NCBI GenBank assembly: GCA_046706145.1
Contig: JBJKPP010000283.1
Location: forward strand, 1 to 19,096
Direction: 5' to 3'
DNA length: 19,096 nucleotides
Source of the DNA: JBJKPP01 sp046706145
Lineage (GTDB): Bacteria > Bacteroidota > Ignavibacteria > Ignavibacteriales > Ignavibacteriaceae
Shown here: piece after piece, positions 8,188 to 14,878 of the stretch
Layout: each line of letters starts with the position of its first letter
How positions within the stretch are numbered: the first letter of the stretch is position 1
Notes under the pieces: generated by a model
Told to the model about the DNA's origin: nothing
Database searches by the model: none
The model's input: the letters and a program-made list of their open reading frames with translations, nothing else
Program-made: the position numbers and the translations under genes

Positions 8188-9048
8188 ATGAATATAAAAT
8201 TATTTAATAAGATATCTGATTCTGACGTATTGATTGTACCCAATGCAAGTAATACATCATCGACCACAAAAAGATTTCGTTCTCAAAATGTTTTAATTTT
8301 TTTTGCTGTTTACACTATAGTAGTGGCAGTAATAGGCTTTTTGATAATCAGTATCACGCCTTTAAAATATGTTATTTTCCCGGGAAGTGAGGTGCTGTCT
8401 AAATCTGATATGCAAAAAGTAGAGATTCTTAACAGAAGGGTACTTTTTTTGGCCAAACAATTAGAAGACCTTAAATCGACAAACGATAAGTTAAAATACG
8501 CCATTATTCTTGGTGATTCAGCTTTGATTGATTCCCTTAAGACTGACAATCAAAATAATCAAAATAAGAAAGTTAAGAAAAATGATTTGGGTGGAAATTT
8601 ATTCTATGCGGTAAGAAAACTTTTCTTCCATGATGAGAAAGATTCGACCAAAGTAGCTCATGCTTCTTCTGAGGAAATTACATATTTTATGAAGCCAGTC
8701 AACGGATTTATTAGCAGAGGCTTCAATCCTGAAAATGGACATATGGGTATAGATTTTGTTACAAAAGTTGGAACTCCTGTTTATGCTTCAGCGAGTGGAT
8801 ACGTAATATTTTCTGGTTATACTGAGAATTATGGTTATACATTGATTATTGCACACCCTGACAATTATATTACCGTTTACAAGCATTGCTCTGTTTTGTT
8901 GAAAAGGGAAAGAGATACAATTATTCAGGGTGAAGTAATTGCATTAACAGGTAATACTGGTGAAGTTTCTACCGGGCCGCACTTGCACTTTGAAATTTGG
9001 AAAGATGGAAAACCGATTGACCCCGAACAAGTTTTAATAAATAATTAA
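8188..9048 (+). CDS. Membrane-anchored M23 (LytM-type) peptidase
   Basis: A 286-residue cell-wall endopeptidase candidate that would cleave peptide cross-links of peptidoglycan. A transmembrane anchor lies at about residues 35-58, followed by a coiled-coil-prone region (about 70-105) and a Lys/Asn-rich linker. The C-terminal M23 domain (about residues 165-285) keeps the zinc ligands His185 and Asp189 (HMGID) and the HLH motif (His265, His267), plus His233 in YKHCS. It therefore looks catalytically intact rather than a degenerate LytM activator. I chose ATG 8188; a TTG directly before it is the only alternative nearby. Its TAA is immediately followed by the ATG of the bactofilin gene. Bactofilin and M23 peptidase genes are often paired, and the two products are thought to guide local wall remodelling and cell shape. 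Confidence 0.9.
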   Translation: MNIKLFNKISDSDVLIVPNASNTSSTTKRFRSQNVLIFFAVYTIVVAVIGFLIISITPLKYVIFPGSEVLSKSDMQKVEILNRRVLFLAKQLEDLKSTNDKLKYAIILGDSALIDSLKTDNQNNQNKKVKKNDLGGNLFYAVRKLFFHDEKDSTKVAHASSEEITYFMKPVNGFISRGFNPENGHMGIDFVTKVGTPVYASASGYVIFSGYTENYGYTLIIAHPDNYITVYKHCSVLLKRERDTIIQGEVIALTGNTGEVSTGPHLHFEIWKDGKPIDPEQVLINN

Positions 9049-9447
9049 ATGGAGGAAAAATTGAAAACAAATAAAGGAGAAGACCAAGTGACAATTATAG
9101 GTACTGGCGTCGTCATCGACGGCAAACTCTCCAGCACAGGAGATGTCAGAATTGACGGAACTGTAAAGGGGGATATTAAAGCCAGCGGAAACGTGACTGT
9201 TGGCGAAAGCGGCGAAGTAAATGGCCAGATAGAGGCTGAAATTGTAACCATTGGCGGAAAAGTTACCGGCTCCATTAATTCGAAGGACAAACTGGTTCTC
9301 GAAGCAAAGGCCCAGTTGAAGGGTGACATAATGGCTAAGATTTTAGTTGTTGAAGCTGGTGCGAAGTTCGATGGAAACAGTAAAATGGATAACAAAGAAT
9401 TTACACCCAAGCCCATGGGACAGCAGGCTCAACAAAATCAAAAATGA
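9049..9447 (+). CDS. Bactofilin family cytoskeletal protein
   Basis: A 132-residue polymer-forming protein built from a right-handed beta-helix. The repeating short turns are visible from about residue 15 to 110: VIDGKLSSTGDVRIDGTVKGDI, then GNVTVGESGEVNGQIEAEIV, GGKVTGSI and AKAQLKGDI. Both ends are short and polar; the tail (about residues 112-132) is Gln- and Asn-rich and probably disordered. Bactofilins assemble nucleotide-free filaments at the inner membrane and recruit cell-wall enzymes; the M23 peptidase encoded immediately upstream is the obvious partner. Two starts are possible: ATG 9049, directly after the upstream stop, or TTG 9061, which has a perfect GGAGG (9051-9055) five bases upstream and would shorten the protein by four residues. 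The gene is visibly richer in G and C than its neighbours. Its last bases overlap the next gene (ATGA). Confidence 0.9.
   Translation: MEEKLKTNKGEDQVTIIGTGVVIDGKLSSTGDVRIDGTVKGDIKASGNVTVGESGEVNGQIEAEIVTIGGKVTGSINSKDKLVLEAKAQLKGDIMAKILVVEAGAKFDGNSKMDNKEFTPKPMGQQAQQNQK
9051..9055 (+). promoter_or_regulatory. Shine-Dalgarno GGAGG inside the first codons of the bactofilin gene
   Basis: GGAGG lies immediately after the upstream stop and within codons 1-3 of the ATG-initiated reading frame, five bases before an in-frame TTG at 9061. It suggests that translation may begin at the TTG rather than at ATG 9049, which lacks any purine-rich site upstream. Confidence 0.5.
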
Positions 9448-9680
9448 GCCTGGGGGACAAAAAAGATAAGGGGGAAGATAAAAAATTTGTCCAGAGCGTA
9501 GGACCCTATTTGGGTCTTGGTTTACAGTTAGCTGCAACTGTAGTTATTATGGTTTTTGTTGGGGTTTGGTTGGATGAAAAACTTAATACAACCCCATATC
9601 TTACTGTATTATGCTCGCTTCTGGGCATTTTTGCCGCCTTATATAATTTCATTAAAACTGTGACAAAGGGGGATGAATGA
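9444..9680 (+). CDS. atpZ: AtpZ/AtpI-family small membrane protein of the ATP synthase cluster
   Basis: A 78-residue protein with a charged N-terminus (about residues 1-20) and two transmembrane helices (about 25-45 and 50-70) joined by VWLDEKLNTTP. This G-x-W-L-D-x-K-L hinge and position are typical of the AtpZ family (ATPase gene 1) encoded at the head of many atp operons. Members are linked to ATP synthase assembly, and together with AtpI to Mg2+ uptake in alkaliphilic Bacillus; neither role can be confirmed here. The start codon overlaps the bactofilin stop (ATGA at 9444-9447) and the stop overlaps the next start (ATGA at 9677-9680), which implies translational coupling across all three genes. 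Confidence 0.8.
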   Translation: MSLGDKKDKGEDKKFVQSVGPYLGLGLQLAATVVIMVFVGVWLDEKLNTTPYLTVLCSLLGIFAALYNFIKTVTKGDE

Positions 9681-10063
9681 ATGGCCCATCAAAAAAAATA
9701 GCAACAATTGGTTTTTCTACGGCATTCTGCCTAATTTTGATAACGTTATTTTTTCTTTTATTGAAGATTATTTCGGGAGTTCACTTTTTTTCAATTTTGA
9801 TTGGATATTTGATAACCACGGTCAATTTCAGTGTTGGCGTTTTCTGGGTTGAAAAGTCCCTCAAAGCTACTAACGAAGTCTTCTTAAAGTCTCTTTTAGG
9901 CGGAATAGGAATGAGATTATTTGGAATTCTGCTTCTCATATTTTTATGCAGGGAATTTTTGGATATAAGCGAGATTAGCTTTATATTTTCAATCCTCTTT
10001 TTTTACTTTTTTTACCTAATTATTGAGATTTTGTACATAAATCAAAGGAATTTTGCGGGCTAA
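9677..10063 (+). CDS. AtpI-like four-helix membrane protein
   Basis: A 128-residue, very hydrophobic protein with four predicted transmembrane helices at about residues 12-32, 36-56, 70-92 and 97-120. Length, topology and position between atpZ and atpB fit the ATP synthase subunit I (AtpI/UncI) family, a non-structural helper of c-ring assembly. Sequence conservation in this family is low, so the call rests largely on context: I see GYLITTVNFSVGVFWVEKSL and the GGIGMRLF segment but no diagnostic catalytic motif. The start ATG is inside the atpZ stop (ATGA overlap). It ends one base before the atpB start at 10065, consistent with co-translation. Confidence 0.72.
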   Translation: MNGPSKKIATIGFSTAFCLILITLFFLLLKIISGVHFFSILIGYLITTVNFSVGVFWVEKSLKATNEVFLKSLLGGIGMRLFGILLLIFLCREFLDISEISFIFSILFFYFFYLIIEILYINQRNFAG

Positions 10064-10064
10064 A

Positions 10065-10907
10065 ATGGCAGTTGACAGCGTCCAGGTTTCTAACGTAATT
10101 CATAAAGCAAGCAGTGGAAATGACATAAGCTGGATAATGCATCGTGTTCTAGACTCACACTACATTAATTTGGAACCTCTAGGGAAATTGTACCTGCCTC
10201 GTATTGAAATATTTGGTTTGGATATTTCAATAACAAGAGATGTTTTTATTATTTGGGTTGTTTGTGCGATTCTTATTACTGCAAGTATAATTGCAGCAAG
10301 AAGTTATAAGAAATCAATTGTGCCCAAGGGATTAGCGAATATTTTTGAGATAATAATAGAATTTGTTCGGGATGAAATTGTTAAGCCTGCTATTGGAAAA
10401 GGTTATGAAACATACATGCCTTATATGCTTACTTTATTTTTCTTTGTGCTTTTTTGTAACGTATTTGGATTGATACCTGTTCCAAATCTGGTTGTACCTA
10501 CCGGAAATATTGCTGTTACCGCAACTTTGGCAATAATTTCTTTTATTGTTATTCAATATAGCGGTATAAGAAGCTACGGTTTTGCAAATTATTTTAAAAG
10601 TTTAGTTCCACCGGGCATACCCAGCTGGATTATAATAATTATAGTTCCGTTAGAAATACTTGGTTTATTCACTAAGCCTTTCGCATTGTGTATTCGTCTT
10701 TTTGCAAATATGCTTGCTGGACATATAGTAATTTACTCTTTACTCGGTTTAATTATAATTATGCATACGCTGTATGTATCACCTGTTTCAGTTGGCTTTA
10801 CATTGTTTATAGAGCTTTTAGAAATATTAGTTGCAGTTATACAGGCTTATATATTCGTTATGTTAACTGCTTTATTCATTGGTATGGCAAAACATGCAGA
10901 ACATTGA
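10065..10907 (+). CDS. atpB: F0F1 ATP synthase subunit a
   Basis: A 280-residue integral membrane stator subunit that forms the proton half-channels against the c-ring. The essential arginine is Arg211 in IRLFANMLAGH, equivalent to E. coli Arg210. The next channel positions are exchanged relative to E. coli: His220 replaces Glu219, and Glu253 (in LLEILVAVIQAYIF) replaces His245, a reciprocal swap also known from mitochondrial-type subunits. A hydrophilic N-terminus of about 60 residues precedes the first helix, followed by helices around residues 65-85, 125-145, 155-170, 190-235 and 245-275. I chose ATG 10065; a TTG at 10053 would add four residues, but AAGGA is only three bases from it. It precedes atpE by 42 bases. 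Confidence 0.95.
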   Translation: MAVDSVQVSNVIHKASSGNDISWIMHRVLDSHYINLEPLGKLYLPRIEIFGLDISITRDVFIIWVVCAILITASIIAARSYKKSIVPKGLANIFEIIIEFVRDEIVKPAIGKGYETYMPYMLTLFFFVLFCNVFGLIPVPNLVVPTGNIAVTATLAIISFIVIQYSGIRSYGFANYFKSLVPPGIPSWIIIIIVPLEILGLFTKPFALCIRLFANMLAGHIVIYSLLGLIIIMHTLYVSPVSVGFTLFIELLEILVAVIQAYIFVMLTALFIGMAKHAEH

Positions 10908-10935
10908 TTTTGAAAATCATTATAAAATAATAATA

Positions 10936-10943
10936 GGAAGGAG
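10936..10943 (+). promoter_or_regulatory. Strong ribosome binding site of atpE
   Basis: GGAAGGAG at 10936-10943 lies six bases before the atpE ATG. It is one of the strongest Shine-Dalgarno sequences in the window, fitting the need for many c subunits per complex compared with one a subunit. Confidence 0.6.
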
Positions 10944-10949
10944 AAAAAT

Positions 10950-11177
10950 ATGGATCTAGGTTGGTTAGGTAGTGGACTGGGTGCCGGTCTAGTTGTAGTT
11001 GGAGCTGGTTTAGGGATTGGAATTTTGGCTAAAGGAGCTTTGGAAGCGATGGGAAGACAGCCGGAAGCAATATCACCTATTAGAACCGCAATGATTATTG
11101 CTGCTGCTCTGATTGAAGGTGTGGCTTTCTTTGCGTTAGTTATTTGTATTCTGCTTGCATTTAAAACTGCTGTTTAA
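10950..11177 (+). CDS. atpE: F0F1 ATP synthase subunit c
   Basis: A 75-residue hairpin of two transmembrane helices that oligomerises into the rotor ring. The first helix is glycine-rich (GLGAGLVVVGAGLGIGI), the polar loop carries GRQPEA, and the second helix holds the ion-binding carboxylate Glu56 (AALIEGVAFF). Compared with sodium-binding c subunits, the glutamine of helix 1 is replaced by isoleucine and the serine/threonine after the glutamate by Gly-Val, so the ring is expected to translocate protons. Length is normal for the family. It has a strong ribosome site and is followed by an 82-base gap containing a small GC-rich hairpin before atpF. Confidence 0.95.
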   Translation: MDLGWLGSGLGAGLVVVGAGLGIGILAKGALEAMGRQPEAISPIRTAMIIAAALIEGVAFFALVICILLAFKTAV

Positions 11178-11205
11178 TTTTACTTGTTTTTCAAGCAGAT
11201 TCATA

Positions 11206-11225
11206 CTTGCCTACGGGCAGGCAGG
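11206..11225 (+). repeat. GC-rich hairpin, possible dispersed repeat, between atpE and atpF
   Basis: CTTGCCT (11206-11212) pairs with AGGCAGG (11219-11225), with one T-G wobble, around the loop ACGGGC. The GC-rich composition stands out in an AT-rich gap, and the sequence resembles short palindromes that recur between genes in many environmental genomes of this broad group. There is no T-tract, so it is not a normal terminator. It could attenuate or stabilise the message after atpE and so tune the c to b ratio. Only one copy is in this window, so repeat status is inference. Confidence 0.5.
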
Positions 11226-11259
11226 TTCCTATAGTACATAATTTAATAGGAAAGAGATC

Positions 11260-11799
11260 ATGTTAATTGGATTTAGTTTTTCTTTAATTACACTAGCCGA
11301 GAGCGGGAGCAGCCTGATTGAAGTTGATCCAGGGGTTGTCATTTGGACTGTGCTAACTTTTATAGCGCTGCTTTTTATACTTAAAAAGTTTGCATGGAAA
11401 CCTATATTGTCCGCTTTGGACCAAAGAGAGTCTGCAATCAAGGAATCTTTGGAGAAGGCGCAAAAAGTTCAAGAGGAAGCAAACAAAGTCTTGGAAGATA
11501 ACAAAGTTAAACTTGCTAAAGCTGAGGAAGAATCAAGGAAAATTATTGACCAGAGCAGGGAATATGCGGATAAGTTGAAAGAACAGTTAATTTCTGAAAG
11601 TAAAGAACAAGCTAAAAAAATTATCGAAGATGCAAAGCAAGAAATAGAGAGAGAAAAAGACGCTGCTTTTAACTCATTGAAATCGCAAATTGTAGATATA
11701 ACAGTGAAGGCTGCTGAGAAAATTCTGAAGGAAAATATTAACAAGGACAAAAACGAAAATATAGTTAGGGATTACATAAAAGAGATCAATAAAAATTAA
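11260..11799 (+). CDS. atpF: F0F1 ATP synthase subunit b
   Basis: A 179-residue peripheral-stalk subunit that ties the a subunit to F1 through delta. One transmembrane helix lies at about residues 24-46 (VDPGVVIWTVLTFIALLFIL, then KKFAWKPI), which matches the family start DPG/NPG-x-x-x-W-T. The rest (about residues 50-165) is a long, highly charged helix rich in Lys and Glu, typical of the b dimer coiled coil. A hydrophobic leader (MLIGFSFSLITLAES) precedes the conserved part. ATG 11260 has AGGAAAGAG just upstream. No second b-type gene is present. It is followed after two bases by atpH. Confidence 0.93.
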   Translation: MLIGFSFSLITLAESGSSLIEVDPGVVIWTVLTFIALLFILKKFAWKPILSALDQRESAIKESLEKAQKVQEEANKVLEDNKVKLAKAEEESRKIIDQSREYADKLKEQLISESKEQAKKIIEDAKQEIEREKDAAFNSLKSQIVDITVKAAEKILKENINKDKNENIVRDYIKEINKN

Positions 11800-11801
11800 T
11801 T

Positions 11802-12356
11802 ATGTTTGGCAACAAAATATCTTTAAGATACGCTTCTTCTTTATTGGGCATTGCAGAAGAAAAAAACATGCTGAACGTACTTTCTGATGATATGGAGTTA
11901 TTTCATTCTGCGTTGGAGATCAGCCGCGAACTACGAAACATGATTCAGAATCCGGTTATTAAACCTTCAATTAAGAAAACTATAATAGAAGAAATATTTA
12001 AAGATAAAATAAATGGTGAATCTCTGAAATTTTTGAAATTTGTTATAGATAAAAACAGAGAAAACCTTATCAGCGAAATAGTTCAGAACTTTTTGCTTTT
12101 ACGAGACGAAAAAATGGGTATCGTTAATGTCTCTGTAAAAACTCCGTACTCGTTAAATAAAGAACAAAGTGATTCTCTTCGCACTAAATTTGAGAATTTA
12201 TTGAACAAAAAAGTAAGGATGAATTTCAAAATAGATACAACTTTAATAGGTGGTTTTTTAGCTAAAGTTGACGATACAGTTTATGATGCTTCTTTTTTGC
12301 ATCAGTTGGATTTGTTAAAAAAACAGTTTTTAACAAGTTCGCTTAATTTAAACTAA
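11802..12356 (+). CDS. atpH: F0F1 ATP synthase subunit delta (OSCP)
   Basis: A 184-residue stator cap that binds the top of the alpha3beta3 head and the end of the b stalk. Family features are the N-terminal RYASSLLGIAEEKN, the mid-protein region around NPVIKP..KK..I..IF, the LKFVIDKNRENLI stretch, and the C-terminal block VNVSVKTPYSLN plus DTTLIGGFLAKVDDTVYDASFLHQL, where I-G-G-F/I-x-x-K-V/I-x-D is the signature. Length is normal. It starts two bases after atpF. The 53 bases to atpA contain a small hairpin. Confidence 0.93.
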   Translation: MFGNKISLRYASSLLGIAEEKNMLNVLSDDMELFHSALEISRELRNMIQNPVIKPSIKKTIIEEIFKDKINGESLKFLKFVIDKNRENLISEIVQNFLLLRDEKMGIVNVSVKTPYSLNKEQSDSLRTKFENLLNKKVRMNFKIDTTLIGGFLAKVDDTVYDASFLHQLDLLKKQFLTSSLNLN

Positions 12357-12365
12357 AATGAATTT

Positions 12366-12380
12366 TAAGCCTGGGGCTTA
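12366..12380 (+). other. Small perfect hairpin in the atpH-atpA gap
   Basis: TAAGCC (12366-12371) and GGCTTA (12375-12380) form a perfect six-base-pair stem over a TGG loop, ending 29 bases before the atpA start. No T-tract follows, so it is not an intrinsic terminator. It may be an RNA-processing or translation-control element of the atp message, or chance. Confidence 0.3.
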
Positions 12381-12409
12381 TCAGCCACTGGTTGAAAGGG
12401 ACTATCATT

Positions 12410-13960
12410 ATGGCAGAAGTTAAACCGGACGAAATATCGGCGATATTAAGAAAACAACTTTCCGGATATGAAAGTGAAGTTGATATTTATGATGTAGGAA
12501 CCGTTTTGCAGGTTGGCGATGGAATTGCAAGAGTCTACGGTTTGTCAAAAGTTATGGCGAGTGAGCTGGTAGAATTTCCAAACAATGTTTTGGGAATGGT
12601 TTTGAATCTTGAAGAAGACAGCGTCGGCTGCGTGCTGTTTGGAGAATCTACCTTAGTTAAAGAGGGCGATACGGTTAAAAGAACAAAACGTGTCACTTCC
12701 ATCCCTGTTGGCGAACAAATGCTTGGAAGGGTGATAAATCCTTTAGGAGTTGCAATAGATGGAAAAGGTGCTATTAACACTAAAGATTTTCTCCCTGTTG
12801 AAAGGAAAGCATTAGGAGTGATTCAGAGACAGCCTGTAAAAGAACCTTTACAAACAGGAATTGCGCCAATTGATGCTATGATTCCAATAGGAAGAGGTCA
12901 GAGAGAATTAATAATTGGTGATAGGCAAACCGGAAAAACTGCGGTTGCAATTGACACAATCATAAATCAGAAATACACTCATTCAGAAGAAGCTAAAGCT
13001 CTAGGTATAAAGCCTGTTTATTGTATTTATGTTGCCATAGGACAAAAAAGTTCTACGATTGCACAAGTAGTTGCAAAACTTCATGAATATGGAGCAATGG
13101 AATATACAACCGTTGTTTCTGCTTCTGCATCTGAACCTGCGCCGCTACAATTTATTGCTCCCTACTCTGGGGCTACTTTGGGAGAATTCTTCCGTGACTC
13201 TGGAAAACATGCTTTGGTTATTTATGATGATCTTTCAAAACAAGCTGCTGCATACAGAGAGCTTTCTTTGCTATTAAGAAGACCGCCGGGACGAGAGGCC
13301 TATCCTGGTGATGTTTTTTATCTTCATTCAAGATTGCTTGAGCGTGCATCAAAATTGAGTGAAGGCCTAGGCGGGGGTAGCTTGACTGCTCTTCCAATAA
13401 TAGAAACTCAGCAGGGTGACGTATCCGCGTATATTCCTACAAACGTTATTTCAATTACTGATGGACAGATTTATCTGGAATCAAGTTTGTTCAATTCTGG
13501 AGTAAGACCTGCAATTAACGTGGGAATTTCTGTTTCCCGTGTGGGTGGAAATGCTCAAATTAAAGCAATGAAAAAAGTAGCAGGGAGCTTAAAACTTGAC
13601 CTTGCACAATATAGAGAATTGGAAGCTTTTGCAAAGTTCGGTTCCGACCTTGATAAAGCAACTCAAAAAACTTTGGCTAAAGGTTCAAGACTTGTTGAAT
13701 TATTAAAACAAGGACAGTATAAACCTGTTCCGGTCGAAAGACAGGTCGTAAGCATTTATGTTGGAACTAATGGTTACCTGGATGATGTTTCTGTCCACGA
13801 TGTAAAAAGATTTGAGGATGAATTTATTGAGTATGTTGCTGTTAACTACAGCGGCGTTCTCGAAGCAATAAAAAAAGATAAAGATTTGAAAGAAGAAACA
13901 ATCGAACAAATTAAAAAAGCGGTAAAAGATTTCCTTTCTATTTTTAAGAAAAGTTCATAA
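12410..13960 (+). CDS. atpA: F0F1 ATP synthase subunit alpha
   Basis: A 516-residue non-catalytic nucleotide-binding subunit of the F1 head. An N-terminal beta-barrel (about residues 25-95) is followed by the nucleotide-binding domain, with the Walker A GDRQTGKT at residues 170-177. The VIYDDLSKQAAAYRELSLLLRRPPGREAYPGD block is the family signature, though it is quoted here only in parts: DDLSKQAAAYRE and RRPPGREAYPGDVF. ISVSRVGG near residue 370 holds the arginine finger that reaches the beta-subunit site. A C-terminal helical domain ends the protein. I chose ATG 12410, nine bases after GAAAGGGA. A TTG at 12392 would add six unconserved residues. The partner beta subunit is not encoded in this window. 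Confidence 0.97.
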   Translation: MAEVKPDEISAILRKQLSGYESEVDIYDVGTVLQVGDGIARVYGLSKVMASELVEFPNNVLGMVLNLEEDSVGCVLFGESTLVKEGDTVKRTKRVTSIPVGEQMLGRVINPLGVAIDGKGAINTKDFLPVERKALGVIQRQPVKEPLQTGIAPIDAMIPIGRGQRELIIGDRQTGKTAVAIDTIINQKYTHSEEAKALGIKPVYCIYVAIGQKSSTIAQVVAKLHEYGAMEYTTVVSASASEPAPLQFIAPYSGATLGEFFRDSGKHALVIYDDLSKQAAAYRELSLLLRRPPGREAYPGDVFYLHSRLLERASKLSEGLGGGSLTALPIIETQQGDVSAYIPTNVISITDGQIYLESSLFNSGVRPAINVGISVSRVGGNAQIKAMKKVAGSLKLDLAQYRELEAFAKFGSDLDKATQKTLAKGSRLVELLKQGQYKPVPVERQVVSIYVGTNGYLDDVSVHDVKRFEDEFIEYVAVNYSGVLEAIKKDKDLKEETIEQIKKAVKDFLSIFKKSS

Positions 13961-13975
13961 TTATTTTTATTAGAT

Positions 13976-14854
13976 ATGGCGACGTTAAGAGATATTAAGA
14001 GAAGGATAGTTGGTGTAAGGAACACAGAAAAGATTACTAAGGCGATGAAGATGGTTGCCGCAGCTAAACTCAGAAGGGCCCAAGAAAATGTTATTAATGC
14101 AAGGCCTTATGCACAAAAAATAGCGCAATTTCTTCCTCATCTTGTTACTTACGAAGACTTAAGTAATAATCCTTATTTAAAAGAACGAAATGGGAAAACC
14201 ACATTGGTGGTTACAGTAACTGCCGATAGAGGTTTATGTGGGGCTTTCAATGCGAATCTCATAAAAGAAAGCGAAAATTATATTCAGGAAAGGTTTTTTC
14301 AGAATACTCCTGATGCAAAAATTTATTGTGTCGGTAGAAAAGGAGCCGAACACTTTGCTAGAACAAACTATAATATTATCAGTAAAAAAACGGGTATTTT
14401 TTCTTCTTTAGATTTTCATACTGCTGTTACTATTTCTAACGAGCTGATAAAACTATATATGGATGAGGTTGTTGATAAGGTTGTCATTGTATATAATGAA
14501 TTTAAGTCGATAATTCATAGTAAAGTTGTAGTCCAACAATTTCTGCCAATTCATATTAAAAGGGCGGAAGAGGAAGAGAGGTATTATCCTAATTTCATTT
14601 ATGAACCAAGCCAGGGAGATATATTTAGATATTTGCTTCCTAAACATCTTAATGCTCAAATTTGGAGGATTCTTTTAGAATCTTATGCCGCAGAACTCGG
14701 TGCTAGAATGACTGCTATGGATAATGCTACAACAAATGCCGATGAGTTGATAAAGAAACTTCAACTGACTTACAACAAAGAGAGACAAGCCGCTATTACC
14801 ACGGAAATTCTTGAAATTGTTTCCGGCGCCAACGCACTTAAAGCAACAGAATAA
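13976..14854 (+). CDS. atpG: F0F1 ATP synthase subunit gamma
   Basis: The 292-residue central-shaft subunit that rotates inside the alpha3beta3 head. The N-terminal helix reads LRDIKRRIVGVRNTEKITKA and continues into MVAAAKLRRA; the C-terminal helix carries ARMTAMDNATTNADELI, then LTYNKERQAAITTEI and the LEIVSGA signature. The Rossmann-like middle includes VTADRGLCGAFNANL. Length is close to the usual 285-300, and I see no inserted redox-regulatory cysteines like those of chloroplast gamma. It starts 16 bases after atpA. It is the last ATP synthase gene here: instead of atpD and atpC, ffh follows after 24 bases. Confidence 0.96.
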   Translation: MATLRDIKRRIVGVRNTEKITKAMKMVAAAKLRRAQENVINARPYAQKIAQFLPHLVTYEDLSNNPYLKERNGKTTLVVTVTADRGLCGAFNANLIKESENYIQERFFQNTPDAKIYCVGRKGAEHFARTNYNIISKKTGIFSSLDFHTAVTISNELIKLYMDEVVDKVVIVYNEFKSIIHSKVVVQQFLPIHIKRAEEEERYYPNFIYEPSQGDIFRYLLPKHLNAQIWRILLESYAAELGARMTAMDNATTNADELIKKLQLTYNKERQAAITTEILEIVSGANALKATE

Positions 14855-14878
14855 TAAGGACGAATATTATTTAATCCC

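Noticed and set aside
9045..9416. Minus-strand open frame of 123 codons
   Set aside because: Antisense shadow of the bactofilin gene, caused by its biased codon usage; the product is a Ser/Pro/Thr-rich artefact.
10688..10930. Open frame in +2 relative to atpB, 80 codons
   Set aside because: Lies fully across the conserved end of atpB. Its sequence (many Cys, Tyr) is what a shifted reading of membrane helices gives, and it has no ribosome site.
11469..11750. Minus-strand open frame of 93 codons
   Set aside because: Antisense of the Lys/Glu-rich coiled coil of atpF, giving Ser/Leu/Phe-rich translation typical of a shadow.
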